Below, piece by piece: positions 50,325-59,725 of a stretch of 64,000 nucleotides of DNA. The DNA is from Bacillota bacterium. GTDB lineage: Bacteria; Bacillota; Clostridia; Lachnospirales; Cellulosilyticaceae. The translations under genes were made by a program, and so were the position numbers. The notes under the pieces were generated by a model. That model was not told where the DNA came from and did not search any database. It saw only the letters and a list, made by a program, of their open reading frames with translations. The stretch lies in NCBI GenBank assembly GCA_023393125.1, contig JAEWMQ010000092.1, positions 1-64,000 of the forward strand. Reading direction: 5' to 3'. Within the stretch, counting starts at the first letter, position 1. Every line of letters starts with the position of its first letter.

Positions 50325-51329
50325 ATGACCAATAAGGAATTATATTATAAACAGCTCCTGAGGCAATATGACCTTAAACGTTCAGCCGCTCACCAAGCAA
50401 AATTAAAACGCACTACAGAAATTTATAACAAAATCCCTCATATTAAACAAATTGATGAAAGCTTAAATAATAGTGGTATTAAATTAGTACGTAGTGCGCT
50501 TTCCCCTCAAGGTGGACAGTCTATTGAAGATTTTAGAAGTCATACAGATGAACTCATTCGAACAAAAAAGATGCTTTTGGTGGAAGCTGGATATCCCCCT
50601 AATTACCTAGAACCTATCTATGATTGTGAAGATTGTAAAGATACAGGTTTTATAGGTAATAAGCCTTGTAATTGTTTTCGACAAGCACTCATCAACATTG
50701 CTTATGAACAGTCTAACTTGAAGCATATCTTAAATATCGAGAATTTTAATCATTTTACTTTAGATTATTATTCAAAAGAAATTAATCCAAAATTTGGCAC
50801 CTCTCCTTATAACAATATGTTTGAAAACCAACAAGTTTGTGCTGGCCTTATTGAAAAGTTTGAAACAGAAAAACAAAACCTTTTACTTTATGGGCCAACA
50901 GGCTTAGGTAAAACTTTTTTATGTAATTGTATTGCCAAAGAACTCCTAGATCAAGGTTATACTGTTCTTTATTTCACAGCCCCTCAGCTATTTAAGCTGT
51001 TCGAGGAAGGTCGTTTTCATAGAGAGGATATGTTAGATGATTCAAAAGAAGTTCTAAATACTTTATTTGATGTAGATTTACTCATCATTGATGATCTAGG
51101 GACTGAATCAGTTACCACTTTAACCATCAGTGATTTGTTCAATGTCATCAATAGTCGCTACTTAAATCGAACTTCTACCATTATCTCTACTAACCTTACA
51201 CCAAAGGAATGGAAAGACCGCTATTCTGAACGTATTGTTTCTAGGGTATTTGGTAATTACGAACCTCTTAAGTTCATCGGTACTGATATTCGTATGATAA
51301 AAAAATATGGTGAAACTAACACAAAGTAA
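50325..51329 (+). CDS. DnaC/DnaI-type helicase loader ATPase
   Basis: A 334-residue AAA+ protein. A zinc-binding motif CEDCKDTGFIGNKPCNC (four Cys) precedes the ATPase with Walker A GPTGLGKTFL (about residue 193) and Walker B LLIIDDLGTE. It matches DnaI/DnaC loaders that place the DnaB helicase at origins. Start ATG 50325 has GGAGG nine bases ahead, one base after the dnaD-like stop, so translation is coupled. A terminator follows. Confidence 0.92.
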   Translation: MTNKELYYKQLLRQYDLKRSAAHQAKLKRTTEIYNKIPHIKQIDESLNNSGIKLVRSALSPQGGQSIEDFRSHTDELIRTKKMLLVEAGYPPNYLEPIYDCEDCKDTGFIGNKPCNCFRQALINIAYEQSNLKHILNIENFNHFTLDYYSKEINPKFGTSPYNNMFENQQVCAGLIEKFETEKQNLLLYGPTGLGKTFLCNCIAKELLDQGYTVLYFTAPQLFKLFEEGRFHREDMLDDSKEVLNTLFDVDLLIIDDLGTESVTTLTISDLFNVINSRYLNRTSTIISTNLTPKEWKDRYSERIVSRVFGNYEPLKFIGTDIRMIKKYGETNTK

Positions 51330-51340
51330 ATCTCATTTAG

Positions 51341-51387
51341 AGAAGAAGAGTTTAAAGCTATTCGCTATAAGCTCTTCTTCTTTTTTG
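51341..51387 (+). terminator. Terminator after the helicase-loader operon
   Basis: AGAAGAAGAG (51341-51350) pairs with CTCTTCTTCT (51372-51381), with inner AGC/GCT pairing, followed by TTTTTT. Confidence 0.85.
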
Positions 51388-51456
51388 GTATGTTTAATGA
51401 TATTTTGAATGTCTTTCTAATATATATATTTATATAGTACAACTAAGGAGGTTATT

Positions 51457-52788
51457 ATGTTTCATACTATTAGGCTTTCAAAATCAGATCCGACTCCTTT
51501 ATATATACAGTTAGCCTCTGAGCTAGCCAAGCTCATCCAAGGTAAGTTATTAACGGAGGGAATGAAACTTCCAACTATTCGTTTCTTGTCTAATCAGCTT
51601 TCGATTAACCGTGATACCGTTGTTAGTGCTTATAAATTACTAGAAAATCAAGGACTTGTAGAAAGTCATATTGGAAAAGGAACTTATATTAGCTCTCCCC
51701 CTACATCCACTACTGTAACTTTACCCGTTGATTCTACTTCCCAGATTTGTTGTAGTCACATTGGCGTGCCTAGGAATTTTTTTCCGTCTTCTCTCTGTTT
51801 AGATTTAGCTACTGAAATTATAAAAAAAGACAGTTGGGAAGCCTTCAATGACCCTCTTTATAGAGAACGTAATCTTCTTAAACATACTGTTTCAGACTTT
51901 TTAAAACAACTTTGTATTCCTCACCATTATGCACAAGTACGTATTATTAAAACTATGGATCAATTTTTACTTGATTTGTTTAGAGATTCCCCTAAAACAG
52001 GGATTTGCGTAGAAGCCATTAGGGATTTAACTTGTTCCTGCTATCTTCGGTCTTTAGGCGCTAAAATCTATGAAGTACCTCTTACATCTGAAGGTATAGA
52101 TTTAAATATCCTTGAAAAGCATCTCCATACTGGTAATATTGCATATATCTTTATTTCATCCATTCTTCAAAATCCCACTGGTCTTTGCTACAGTGTAGAT
52201 TGCAAAAAACAACTTATTGAACTAGCACAAAAATATAACTGTACTATTATTGATGATATTACTTATGCTTCTTTTATGTATAAAACTCCTACGACTATTT
52301 ATGATGACGGTGCACCTATTATTTACATTCACCAATTCTCTAAAATTTACTTACCTTACATCAACTATACCTTTGCTATTTTACCCACTACTTTTAATAA
52401 AAGACTAAGAGATCCTATTGAATGTAGTTTCAACGAACGCCTGTTACGTCATTACCTTATTTCCCCTGAATTAAAAACTATAGAACAAACGATTTTCTCT
52501 ACTTTTGAAAAGCACTACTCCCTGCTTTATGAAGCTTTTAGCCAATTGCCTCTTCGTATAGCTTCTCTTAATGGTGGTGTCTTCTTCTGGCTTCGTGTTC
52601 CTATTAAACAATATGAACTACTTTGCCAGCATTTACTTGAACATGAAATCATTATTTCTCCTGGAGATTTGTTTGCTACTACTAACTTGAAAGGTTATTT
52701 TCGTTTATCTATTACACACCTAGACTCTGTAGAAATCTATCAGGTCACTCAAGCTTTTAAAGACTTTTTCGCTACTACATATCTATAG
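51457..52788 (+). CDS. MocR-type transcription regulator (GntR HTH plus PLP aminotransferase fold)
   Basis: A 443-residue fusion. The GntR-type winged helix is residues 1-75 (PLYIQLASELAKLIQGKLL, NRDTVVSAYKLLENQGLVE). A class I aminotransferase domain follows, with a probable PLP lysine in QFSKIYLP and an upstream Asp in IIDDITY. The usual conserved region is divergent (the C-terminal arginine region reads FRLSITHL). MocR proteins often regulate vitamin B6, GABA or amino acid genes next door, but no such target is adjacent. RBS AAGGAGG. Confidence 0.88.
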   Translation: MFHTIRLSKSDPTPLYIQLASELAKLIQGKLLTEGMKLPTIRFLSNQLSINRDTVVSAYKLLENQGLVESHIGKGTYISSPPTSTTVTLPVDSTSQICCSHIGVPRNFFPSSLCLDLATEIIKKDSWEAFNDPLYRERNLLKHTVSDFLKQLCIPHHYAQVRIIKTMDQFLLDLFRDSPKTGICVEAIRDLTCSCYLRSLGAKIYEVPLTSEGIDLNILEKHLHTGNIAYIFISSILQNPTGLCYSVDCKKQLIELAQKYNCTIIDDITYASFMYKTPTTIYDDGAPIIYIHQFSKIYLPYINYTFAILPTTFNKRLRDPIECSFNERLLRHYLISPELKTIEQTIFSTFEKHYSLLYEAFSQLPLRIASLNGGVFFWLRVPIKQYELLCQHLLEHEIIISPGDLFATTNLKGYFRLSITHLDSVEIYQVTQAFKDFFATTYL

Positions 52789-52800
52789 ACATTTTGAGAA

Positions 52801-52842
52801 AATTAATAAAGGAGCGTGACTCACTATGCTCCCTTATTAATT
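52801..52842. terminator. Bidirectional terminator between convergent genes
   Basis: AATTAATAA-A-GGAGC (52801-52815) pairs with GCTCC-C-TTATTAATT (52828-52842) with one mismatch. It overlaps the last codons of the amidase gene and ends both genes. Confidence 0.75.
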
Positions 52843-53525
52843 GACTCGAAATATTTAATAATCCCCAAATAAATGCTCCACGCCATTTGATCCTGGTAAT
52901 CCTCATTATTCAGGAGTTTCTCTTCATCCGGATTAGTTAAAAAACCACACTCTACAATAACAGCCGGTATAAGAGTTGCTCTTAGTACATAATAATTGGT
53001 ATTACTTTTTGCTTCTCTTTTATTCTGGTGATCAGTATAATCCTTTATACTTTTTTGAATAGCTTCGGCTAATACTTTCCCTTTTTTTGATTGAGCGTTA
53101 TAAAAAGTTTGTGCTCCTCTTATACTAGGTTGTGTAAAAGAATTCTGATGAATACTTACTAATATATCTCCACCTTCGGCTAATTTCTTTCTTTCTACCA
53201 TATCCTTACTCTTATATTTCATACCCTCCATGCCATCTACATCATCATCAGTTGTTCTTGTCATAATGACAACTGCACCTGCTTGCTCTAGATAATCCCT
53301 AAGTTTCAAAGAAATTTTTAAATTCAAGTCTTTTTCATCTGCTCCATTTATACCTGGTTTTCCTGGGTCAAATCCACCATGTCCAGGATCAACAATGATA
53401 ATTTTGGATGCTATAGAAAGCCCGGAGGTTTCTAATGCTGCAGTTGCAAACTTAAAGTAAGATGCAACTGCAATCATCACTACTAAAACACCCATAAATA
53501 ATGGCACTTTTACTTTTATCATCAT
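52824..53525 (-). CDS. N-acetylmuramoyl-L-alanine amidase, CwlD-like
   Basis: A 233-residue zinc amidase (Amidase_3). One N-terminal signal-anchor (about 5-28) precedes the catalytic domain with VDPGHGGFDPG (zinc His), a glutamate in ADEKDLNL, SIHQNSF (zinc His), and the catalytic glutamate in VIVECGFLTNPDEE. Size and layout match CwlD, which with a deacetylase makes muramic-lactam in the spore cortex. A vegetative amidase remains possible. GGGGG lies ahead of two adjacent ATGs. Confidence 0.87.
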   Translation of the reverse strand: MMIKVKVPLFMGVLVVMIAVASYFKFATAALETSGLSIASKIIIVDPGHGGFDPGKPGINGADEKDLNLKISLKLRDYLEQAGAVVIMTRTTDDDVDGMEGMKYKSKDMVERKKLAEGGDILVSIHQNSFTQPSIRGAQTFYNAQSKKGKVLAEAIQKSIKDYTDHQNKREAKSNTNYYVLRATLIPAVIVECGFLTNPDEEKLLNNEDYQDQMAWSIYLGIIKYFESINKGA

Positions 53526-53622
53526 AACACCCCCTATTACTTATTTATGTTTTTATAGATGTTGACAACTCTCTATTAGCATATGCAAAAAAAGATATAT
53601 CAATTCATATTATAGAATTAAG

Positions 53623-54405
53623 CTATTCATTTTTTTCTTGTAAAAATCGTTTAAAAGCTAATTCTAGCTTCATTATATCTGAAGAATGGTAGCAAAAATG
53701 TCCAGAATCTTCTAGTAATAATGTTTTACTATTACTCAGTTCACTTTGAATAACTCCTATTGCCTTTAATGATACAAACTCATCTTTTTTTGATTGAATG
53801 ATTAGAACTGGCTTTTTAATCTTCTTTAACTGTTTTCTGGTATAGGCAATTAATATAAAAAGCTCTATATATCTTGGAATCCACTTGATATACGTACAAC
53901 CTTTTGTTTTTCCTACACTTATAGCCTTACACTCAGCAATAACATAAGGCTCTTTTTTAGGTATCTTTCCTGTAGCAATTTTAATGGCACCTTTGATAAC
54001 TCTGGGCTTTAGTTCAATAGCTAGTGGTAATGCAAGAAGTACTAACGCCTCTATTTTTCCCGGGAAATGGGCTGCATATCCTATGGCTAATAAGCTCCCC
54101 ATAGAATGTCCAACTAAAATAATGTGCTTATATTGTTGCTGCATTTGATAAATATGCTTATTAACATAGTCTATCCATTCTTTTAAATTAACCTCAGCAA
54201 ATGCCTCTCCTGTTTCTCCATGCCCTGGTAATAATAACAATGAAATAGAATACCCTTCTTTATACGCTATGGCACCTAAATTTCTAAATTGCATACTTCC
54301 TTCTAAGATTCCATGTATAAAAATAACTACTGTATCTGAAAATGGCTTTTTCTTATAATAGGCTCTATTCTTTTGATGTACAGCCCATCTATCAATATAT
54401 TTCAT
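53623..54405 (-). CDS. Alpha/beta hydrolase (monoacylglycerol lipase/carboxylesterase-like)
   Basis: A 260-residue alpha/beta hydrolase. The oxyanion region is IFIHGILEGS, the nucleophile elbow GHSMGSL (Ser near residue 104), an acid in SKKDEFVS and the catalytic His in EDSGHFCYHS. There is no signal peptide, so it is cytoplasmic. The substrate is unknown; Est30-like carboxylesterases are similar in layout. It lies about 88 bases after the GH18 gene's upstream unit, separated by a strong terminator. Confidence 0.85.
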   Translation of the reverse strand: MKYIDRWAVHQKNRAYYKKKPFSDTVVIFIHGILEGSMQFRNLGAIAYKEGYSISLLLLPGHGETGEAFAEVNLKEWIDYVNKHIYQMQQQYKHIILVGHSMGSLLAIGYAAHFPGKIEALVLLALPLAIELKPRVIKGAIKIATGKIPKKEPYVIAECKAISVGKTKGCTYIKWIPRYIELFILIAYTRKQLKKIKKPVLIIQSKKDEFVSLKAIGVIQSELSNSKTLLLEDSGHFCYHSSDIMKLELAFKRFLQEKNE

Positions 54406-54439
54406 TTTTTCTTCCTTCTATGTTCTTTTTTACATAAAA

Positions 54440-54478
54440 AAAGCAAAGGCTTTTTTATAAGCCTTTGCTTTTTTTTAC
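54440..54478 (-). terminator. Terminator after the GH18 gene
   Basis: AAAGCAAAGGCTT (54440-54452) pairs with AAGCCTTTGCTTT (54459-54471), with T/A runs on both sides. It ends the GH18 transcript. Confidence 0.88.
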
Positions 54479-54493
54479 TTTATTATTCTCTCA

Positions 54494-56161
54494 TTATTTA
54501 ACTTCACTTAGTACATCCCATATATCTGAACTCTCTAAGCCTAGTTTCCAAGCCCCATAACCTGCAAGTTCATATTTTTCCATAATAGCTATACGTTTAC
54601 TAATTGAGCTATAGTCTTCAATCCATAATTTATAAGTTTCATTACCTTTTTGTACTTCTGCATAATATTGACCACTTACCGAATCTAGCTCAGGTGTAAT
54701 TCCCCATTGATCTACTAGTTGTTTTGCTGAGGTCATACCATATGGCTTAGATGATAAACCTTCACTTGTTTCTATCCACAACCTTGTGTAAAAAGGCATT
54801 CCTAATACTAACTTTTCTTTTGGTACTTCTTTTAATGTGTTTTGAATGCCCTCATCTACCCAACTGATCTCTGATACAGAACCAGCAGTTTCAGACCCAG
54901 ACCAATGTTGATCATACGCCATAACAATGAAATAATCACTTACTGCTGAAACTTTTTCTCTTTCATAATGACCTGACCAGTTAGATGGCATATACACGTC
55001 TACGCTAACGATAAGTCCTTCTGCTTTAAGCTGTGGATAAAGCTCTCTCATAAACTGTACCCATGCAGCACTCGTTTCATTTTGTACATTTTCAATATCC
55101 ACATTAATACCATCAAAATTGTATACTTTAGCTTTATCAATAATTTGTTGAATCACATATTGACGCTTTTCACTACTTAGCAGAATTTCCTTAGTTAACC
55201 CAGTATTAGTAAAACTATGACTTATAATAGGCCATACTTGAAGTCCTCTGTCATGAGCAGACTTCACATACTCTGCTGTTCCTCTATCTACTAAGACTCC
55301 TGTTTCATCTGCAAATTCAAACCATGTTGGTGAAATAACATTTAATTTATCTACATTGGCATATTTAGCTGAAGTCCAGTTTCCAACATTAGCATTTGTC
55401 ATTTGATCCCATACTAACTTTACTGTTTCTCCTAATGGATTAATTGGCCAAGCTTCTACTTCTGGTACTGCTTTAGCTTCTATCGTTTCTCTAGCCTTTA
55501 AACTAGAAGAAGGCACATAACCTATGATACCATTTTCACTTCTAACTCTTGCAAATCCATCTTCTTCAGCATAAATAATGACGTTTTGTCCTTTTCCTAG
55601 ATTTTCTACTACTGTTGATTTTTGTCTAGGATGTGTACGCAAACTTGTTTTTCTTGCAATAGTTGCTTGTTCTTGTTCTTCTCTATCATCATAAGCTATA
55701 AATAAGCGCTCATCTTTTCCTTTTTCTATTCTTACATTAAAGAAGTCCTCTAATAAATGAGCTGATACATAAAGCTCCCCATCTTTTTCCTCTAAAGAAT
55801 ACTTTCCTTTTATCCCTGCAAACTCAATCTCATTTTCTTTTCCAGGATAGAGTCTAACTATTTCTCTTGCATTTGTTAAAGTCATTACTTTTTCAACTTC
55901 ATCATAGAAAATAATATCACTTACATAAGTATTGGCAAAACTATATGAAACATATATCTGATCATTGATTATAATCACAGGTTCTGTTAAGCCTATTCTC
56001 TCATCTTTATAAACTAAGTTATTAGTATTATTCTTAAATTCATCAAAGTATGTTAGTGGGTCTACTAATTCCCCTACTTTTTGTACTTTATTTACAGTAA
56101 AATAAGCAGTTACTACTAATGCTACTGCTATTACTCCTAATATGACTTTTTTTAGCATCAT
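54494..56161 (-). CDS. Glycoside hydrolase family 18 protein with SH3 domain
   Basis: A 555-residue surface protein. An N-terminal membrane anchor (about 3-22) is followed by a region resembling a copper-amine-oxidase N-terminal stalk domain (60-160), a bacterial SH3 domain (about 168-225: TSLRTHPRQKSTVVENLGKGQNV) and a GH18 TIM barrel (about 240-555). The catalytic motif is FDGINVDIENV, with the essential glutamate in place. Relatives include SleL/YaaH-type spore cortex-lytic enzymes and chitinase-like wall hydrolases. Because SH3 binds peptidoglycan, a wall or cortex glucosaminidase is more likely than a chitinase. Confidence 0.88.
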   Translation of the reverse strand: MMLKKVILGVIAVALVVTAYFTVNKVQKVGELVDPLTYFDEFKNNTNNLVYKDERIGLTEPVIIINDQIYVSYSFANTYVSDIIFYDEVEKVMTLTNAREIVRLYPGKENEIEFAGIKGKYSLEEKDGELYVSAHLLEDFFNVRIEKGKDERLFIAYDDREEQEQATIARKTSLRTHPRQKSTVVENLGKGQNVIIYAEEDGFARVRSENGIIGYVPSSSLKARETIEAKAVPEVEAWPINPLGETVKLVWDQMTNANVGNWTSAKYANVDKLNVISPTWFEFADETGVLVDRGTAEYVKSAHDRGLQVWPIISHSFTNTGLTKEILLSSEKRQYVIQQIIDKAKVYNFDGINVDIENVQNETSAAWVQFMRELYPQLKAEGLIVSVDVYMPSNWSGHYEREKVSAVSDYFIVMAYDQHWSGSETAGSVSEISWVDEGIQNTLKEVPKEKLVLGMPFYTRLWIETSEGLSSKPYGMTSAKQLVDQWGITPELDSVSGQYYAEVQKGNETYKLWIEDYSSISKRIAIMEKYELAGYGAWKLGLESSDIWDVLSEVK

Positions 56162-56346
56162 TCTATCCTCCTCTAACTTTTATAGTATAACATATATTTC
56201 TTTTTTCTACGTATTTCTGACCAAATTGTAATAAATATTATTTTGTCTCCTGCCCAGACAACCTTCTCTATTAAATTATTTGACTATTCTTTATTAACCT
56301 ATTATGCTTAAATAAGTAATCTATTTTATACTGGGAGTTGAAATAA

Positions 56347-57003
56347 TTGAAACATCATAAACGTTTTTTATTAATACCTGTTATTTTTTTATTATCTTCT
56401 ATTTTGTTAGTAGGTTGTAGTTCTCCTAGAGGTGCCAACTTCATTGCACTTGATTTTTATGAACTTATTGTTAAACAAAATGCTACTCCTCTTATGGAAA
56501 TAGGCTTTTCTGAAGAAAGCGCCCAAACAACTATAGACCACATAACAACCACTTTAAAACAAAATATCCAATCGGCTCTTACTACTGAAGATGGTGTTAA
56601 GATTACTGAAACTCAATTGCAAAATTTAACTGAAGCTTACTTGTCAGCTCTTCATAAGCTTAATGCCACAGCTAGAATTACTTCATCTGAGAGTTCTAAA
56701 AAGTGTACCGTAGAACTTTCAACCTCTTATCTTGATTATAAAGCTATTGATGCAAGTGCTGTAAAGGTCGCTCTAGAAACTATTGATATTAGTACCTATA
56801 AAGACGAAAATCTTTATTTACAAGATTTAATGAATACTTACATAGATGAATTAATAAAAGGCTATAAAGTAGCTAAACCTTCTACTGATCTTCATGCACA
56901 AAGTTTTGAATTCAAATTAGAAAATAAAGTATGGGTACCTGTAGATTATGCCCATTTTCTTTCTTCTATTTGCACAATGATTGCTGCTAATGATTCTATT
57001 TAA
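56347..57003 (+). CDS. Putative lipoprotein of unknown function (DUF5105-like)
   Basis: A 218-residue lipoprotein. The signal peptide ends ILLVGC (Cys24). The mature part is helical, with a repeated pattern of long helices (LYLQDLMNTYIDELIKG), resembling the DUF5105 group of Firmicutes lipoproteins; that family assignment is tentative. The start is TTG 56347, about ten bases after GGGAG. No ATG lies near. Single gene, convergent with the Bax-inhibitor gene. Confidence 0.78.
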   Translation: MKHHKRFLLIPVIFLLSSILLVGCSSPRGANFIALDFYELIVKQNATPLMEIGFSEESAQTTIDHITTTLKQNIQSALTTEDGVKITETQLQNLTEAYLSALHKLNATARITSSESSKKCTVELSTSYLDYKAIDASAVKVALETIDISTYKDENLYLQDLMNTYIDELIKGYKVAKPSTDLHAQSFEFKLENKVWVPVDYAHFLSSICTMIAANDSI

Positions 57004-57030
57004 GCTATTTTTTCAAAAAACATCATAATA

Positions 57031-57082
57031 AAAGAGCTATTCCTAGTAGATTAATTTTTCTAATCTATAGGAATAGCTCTTT
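57031..57082. terminator. Bidirectional terminator
   Basis: A long stem of about 22 bp (57031-57053 with 57061-57082) between the lipoprotein gene and the convergent Bax-inhibitor gene. Confidence 0.85.
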
Positions 57083-57110
57083 CTTGTGATACGACTTCTC
57101 TTAATACGTA

Positions 57111-57821
57111 TTAATCTCTACTTCCAAATATCCTTACTAAACTGATAAAGATATTAATAAAATCAAGGTATAAAGTTAAAGCACCTAAAATACTTGCATT
57201 ATTTAATGTGCCATTTGAATCTGCTTGTGCATAAGCATACTGTTTTATTTTCTGAGTATCCCAACCTATTAATCCTATGAAAATAAATACAGTTACATAC
57301 ATTAATGCCATAGTATAGCCTGGTGTATTAATGAAAAATCCTACAAATGTTGCAATAACAAGGCCAAATAATGCCATTACAAATAAATTACCAATCTTAG
57401 AAAGGTCCGTCTTAGTAACATAACCATAAATAGTCATAACGGCAAATACACCTGCAGTTACTAGAAAAGCATAACCTATTGTTCCTATCTCGTATAACAG
57501 AAATATGGATGATAAGGTAATACCGTTTAGTATTGAATAAACAATAAACCAACCTTTTGCTGCAAGGCTACTCATTTTATGTGCTCTTGCACTTAGTGCA
57601 ATAACTATCACAACTTCTGCAATTGCAAATATCCAATAGCTTTTAACAACTGAATAAAGCATATTTATATTACTAGCAACATATAAGCCCGTAACAGCAG
57701 TTATAAGTAATGCAACTGTCATCCAACTATATACGCCCAACATCGTTTTCTTTGCAGCCGCCTCCCTATTACTTTGATCATAATAGGTTGCGAAATCTCT
57801 GTTCATTCCATCTGAATTCAT
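57111..57821 (-). CDS. Bax inhibitor-1/YccA family membrane protein
   Basis: A 236-residue protein with seven hydrophobic segments and the family C-terminus (LYLDFINIFISLVRIFG). Bacterial members behave as pH-sensitive calcium leak channels (BsYetJ) or modulators of FtsH. Single gene; no partner in view. Between it and purA (57822-58097) I see only the purA terminator. Confidence 0.93.
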   Translation of the reverse strand: MNSDGMNRDFATYYDQSNREAAAKKTMLGVYSWMTVALLITAVTGLYVASNINMLYSVVKSYWIFAIAEVVIVIALSARAHKMSSLAAKGWFIVYSILNGITLSSIFLLYEIGTIGYAFLVTAGVFAVMTIYGYVTKTDLSKIGNLFVMALFGLVIATFVGFFINTPGYTMALMYVTVFIFIGLIGWDTQKIKQYAYAQADSNGTLNNASILGALTLYLDFINIFISLVRIFGSRD

Positions 57822-58050
57822 ACATTTTCCTCCTTAAATAAGATATTTTTATTATAAACTATTTTTTACTTTTTTAAATAACATTATAACTTATTTCCAA
57901 AAGTTCAATCACTTCATTTAAAATTTGTATTATTAGTTTATCTAATACATATGATTTTATAATGAAGATAGACATACAAAAAATTTTATTATATAAATGC
58001 CCTCTCTCATCAAAAATACAGCTTATAGTGTATAAATATAGAGAAGAAGA

Positions 58051-58091
58051 GAGTGTTCAAAACTGCTTACCTCGTTTTGAACACTCCTTTT
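58051..58091. terminator. Terminator after purA
   Basis: GAGTGTTCAAAA (58051-58062) pairs with TTTTGAACACTC (58075-58086). The better T run (CTTTTT) is on the plus side; on the minus side the tail is TCTCTTCTTCT, so it may be less efficient for purA. Confidence 0.6.
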
Positions 58092-58097
58092 TCATTT

Positions 58098-59381
58098 CTA
58101 CTTATTAATAATAATGTTTTGATCTCTGTTAGGTCCTACTCCAACCATTGTAATCTTACATCCAATAAGTTCTTCGATACGAGCAAGATATTTCTTTACA
58201 CTTTCAGGTAATGCTTCATATGAACGAATATGAGAGATATCTCCCCATCCTTCCATTTCTTCATATACTGGCTTGCAAAGTTCTAGGTCTTCAAGACTTG
58301 CTGGGAAATATTTAATAATCTCACCATTAAATTCATATCCAACACAGATTTTAACAACATCTAAATCTTTAAGAACATCTATTTTATTAAGTGCAATTTC
58401 TGTTAAACCACTTGTTCTTACTGCAAATTCACCAATAACAGCATCAAACCATCCACAACGTCTTGGACGACCTGTTACTGTTCCAAACTCATGCCCCTCT
58501 TCTCTGATACGATCTCCAATTTCATCATTTAACTCTGTTGGAAATGGTCCCTTACCTACACGAGTAATATACCCTTTCATAACGCCAATACAACTATCAA
58601 TCATCGTTGGTCCAATTCCTGCTCCGATACAAGCACCACCAGTTACAGGATGAGAAGATGTAACATATGGATAAGTACCTAGGTCAAGGTCAAGAAGTGT
58701 TCCTTGAGCACCCTCAAATAGAACTTCCTTACCTTCTTTAATAGCTTCATATACACTTACAGTTGTATCTTCTACGAACGGTTTTAATCTTTCTGCATAT
58801 TTTTTATAAGCTGCAATAATTTCCTCTGCATCAAATTGTTCTTCTTGATGATACACATATTTTAGCATATCATTTTTAACTGCAACATTTGCTCTTACCT
58901 TTTCTGCAAATACTTCTTCATGATAAAGGTCACATATACGTACGCCTGAACGTTCTGCTTTATCCATATAACATGGACCAATTCCCTTCATAGTTGTCCC
59001 TATATCTTTACCATCCTTTGCTTGGATAGACTCTTTTGCACGGTCTAATGCTTTATGATATGGCATAACAAGGTGTGCTCTAGAACTAATTCTTAACGTA
59101 CTTACATCAATCCCTTTAGCTACTAAACCATCTATTTCCCCCAAAATACCTTCTGGATCAATCACAACACCGTTGGCTACAATACATTTCTTTCCAGTAT
59201 ATAATATTCCTGAAGGAATTAATTGGAATTTATAGACATCTCCATCTACTGCTACTGTATGTCCTGCATTGTTACCTCCTTGGCAACGTACAACTACATC
59301 TGCTTTTTCAGATAAAATATCTATAATTTTTGCTTTTCCTTCATCGCCCCATTGTGCACCGATAATGACTTTAGTTGGCAT
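58098..59381 (-). CDS. purA: Adenylosuccinate synthetase
   Basis: A 427-residue enzyme that joins IMP and aspartate with GTP hydrolysis on the way to AMP. The P-loop region reads IGAQWGDEGKAKIID; most family members have GDEGKGKI, so position 17 is Ala instead of Gly. Other motifs are intact: GGNNAGHT, TTMKGIGPCY, LFEGAQGTLLDLDLGTYPYVTSS and NKIDVL. A paired PurBox lies upstream, so PurR control is likely. Single gene with its own promoter and terminator. Confidence 0.97.
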   Translation of the reverse strand: MPTKVIIGAQWGDEGKAKIIDILSEKADVVVRCQGGNNAGHTVAVDGDVYKFQLIPSGILYTGKKCIVANGVVIDPEGILGEIDGLVAKGIDVSTLRISSRAHLVMPYHKALDRAKESIQAKDGKDIGTTMKGIGPCYMDKAERSGVRICDLYHEEVFAEKVRANVAVKNDMLKYVYHQEEQFDAEEIIAAYKKYAERLKPFVEDTTVSVYEAIKEGKEVLFEGAQGTLLDLDLGTYPYVTSSHPVTGGACIGAGIGPTMIDSCIGVMKGYITRVGKGPFPTELNDEIGDRIREEGHEFGTVTGRPRRCGWFDAVIGEFAVRTSGLTEIALNKIDVLKDLDVVKICVGYEFNGEIIKYFPASLEDLELCKPVYEEMEGWGDISHIRSYEALPESVKKYLARIEELIGCKITMVGVGPNRDQNIIINK

Positions 59382-59435
59382 TGCTTACACACCCTTTCCA
59401 TATTTTAAACATTTTTTTACATTTGAAACATATTT

Positions 59436-59464
59436 ATCATATCAAATGTCAATTTAAAAATCAA
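59436..59464 (-). promoter_or_regulatory. purA promoter
   Basis: Minus-strand TTGATT (59464-59459), 17 bases, then TATGAT (59441-59436). It is adjacent to the PurBox pair. Confidence 0.6.
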
Positions 59465-59467
59465 TAT

Positions 59468-59511
59468 TTACTCGAATATTTATTGATATTTTAATAAAAA
59501 CGTTCGATATT
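59468..59511 (-). promoter_or_regulatory. PurBox pair upstream of purA
   Basis: Core CGAA (59473-59476, in ACTCGAATAT) and inverted core TTCG (59503-59506; the minus strand reads ATATCGAACGTT) with exactly 26 bases between, the same geometry as upstream of purR. It lies directly upstream of the purA -35. Confidence 0.7.
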
Positions 59512-59725
59512 CCTCTTTAAATTCTTCTATTTTAAATTGGGTTCCATTTCATTATTGACATTCAGTAAGTATATTGCTATCTTTATTTTATCCTGTGCCA
59601 AATAAGGCATGATATTACTGAATTTTCCACTAGAATTTGTAATAAATTTATTTTTAGTTATTCACACTATAATTATACATTTTTAGCACATCAAGTTAAT
59701 TTTTACTATAAATAAAGGAGACTCT

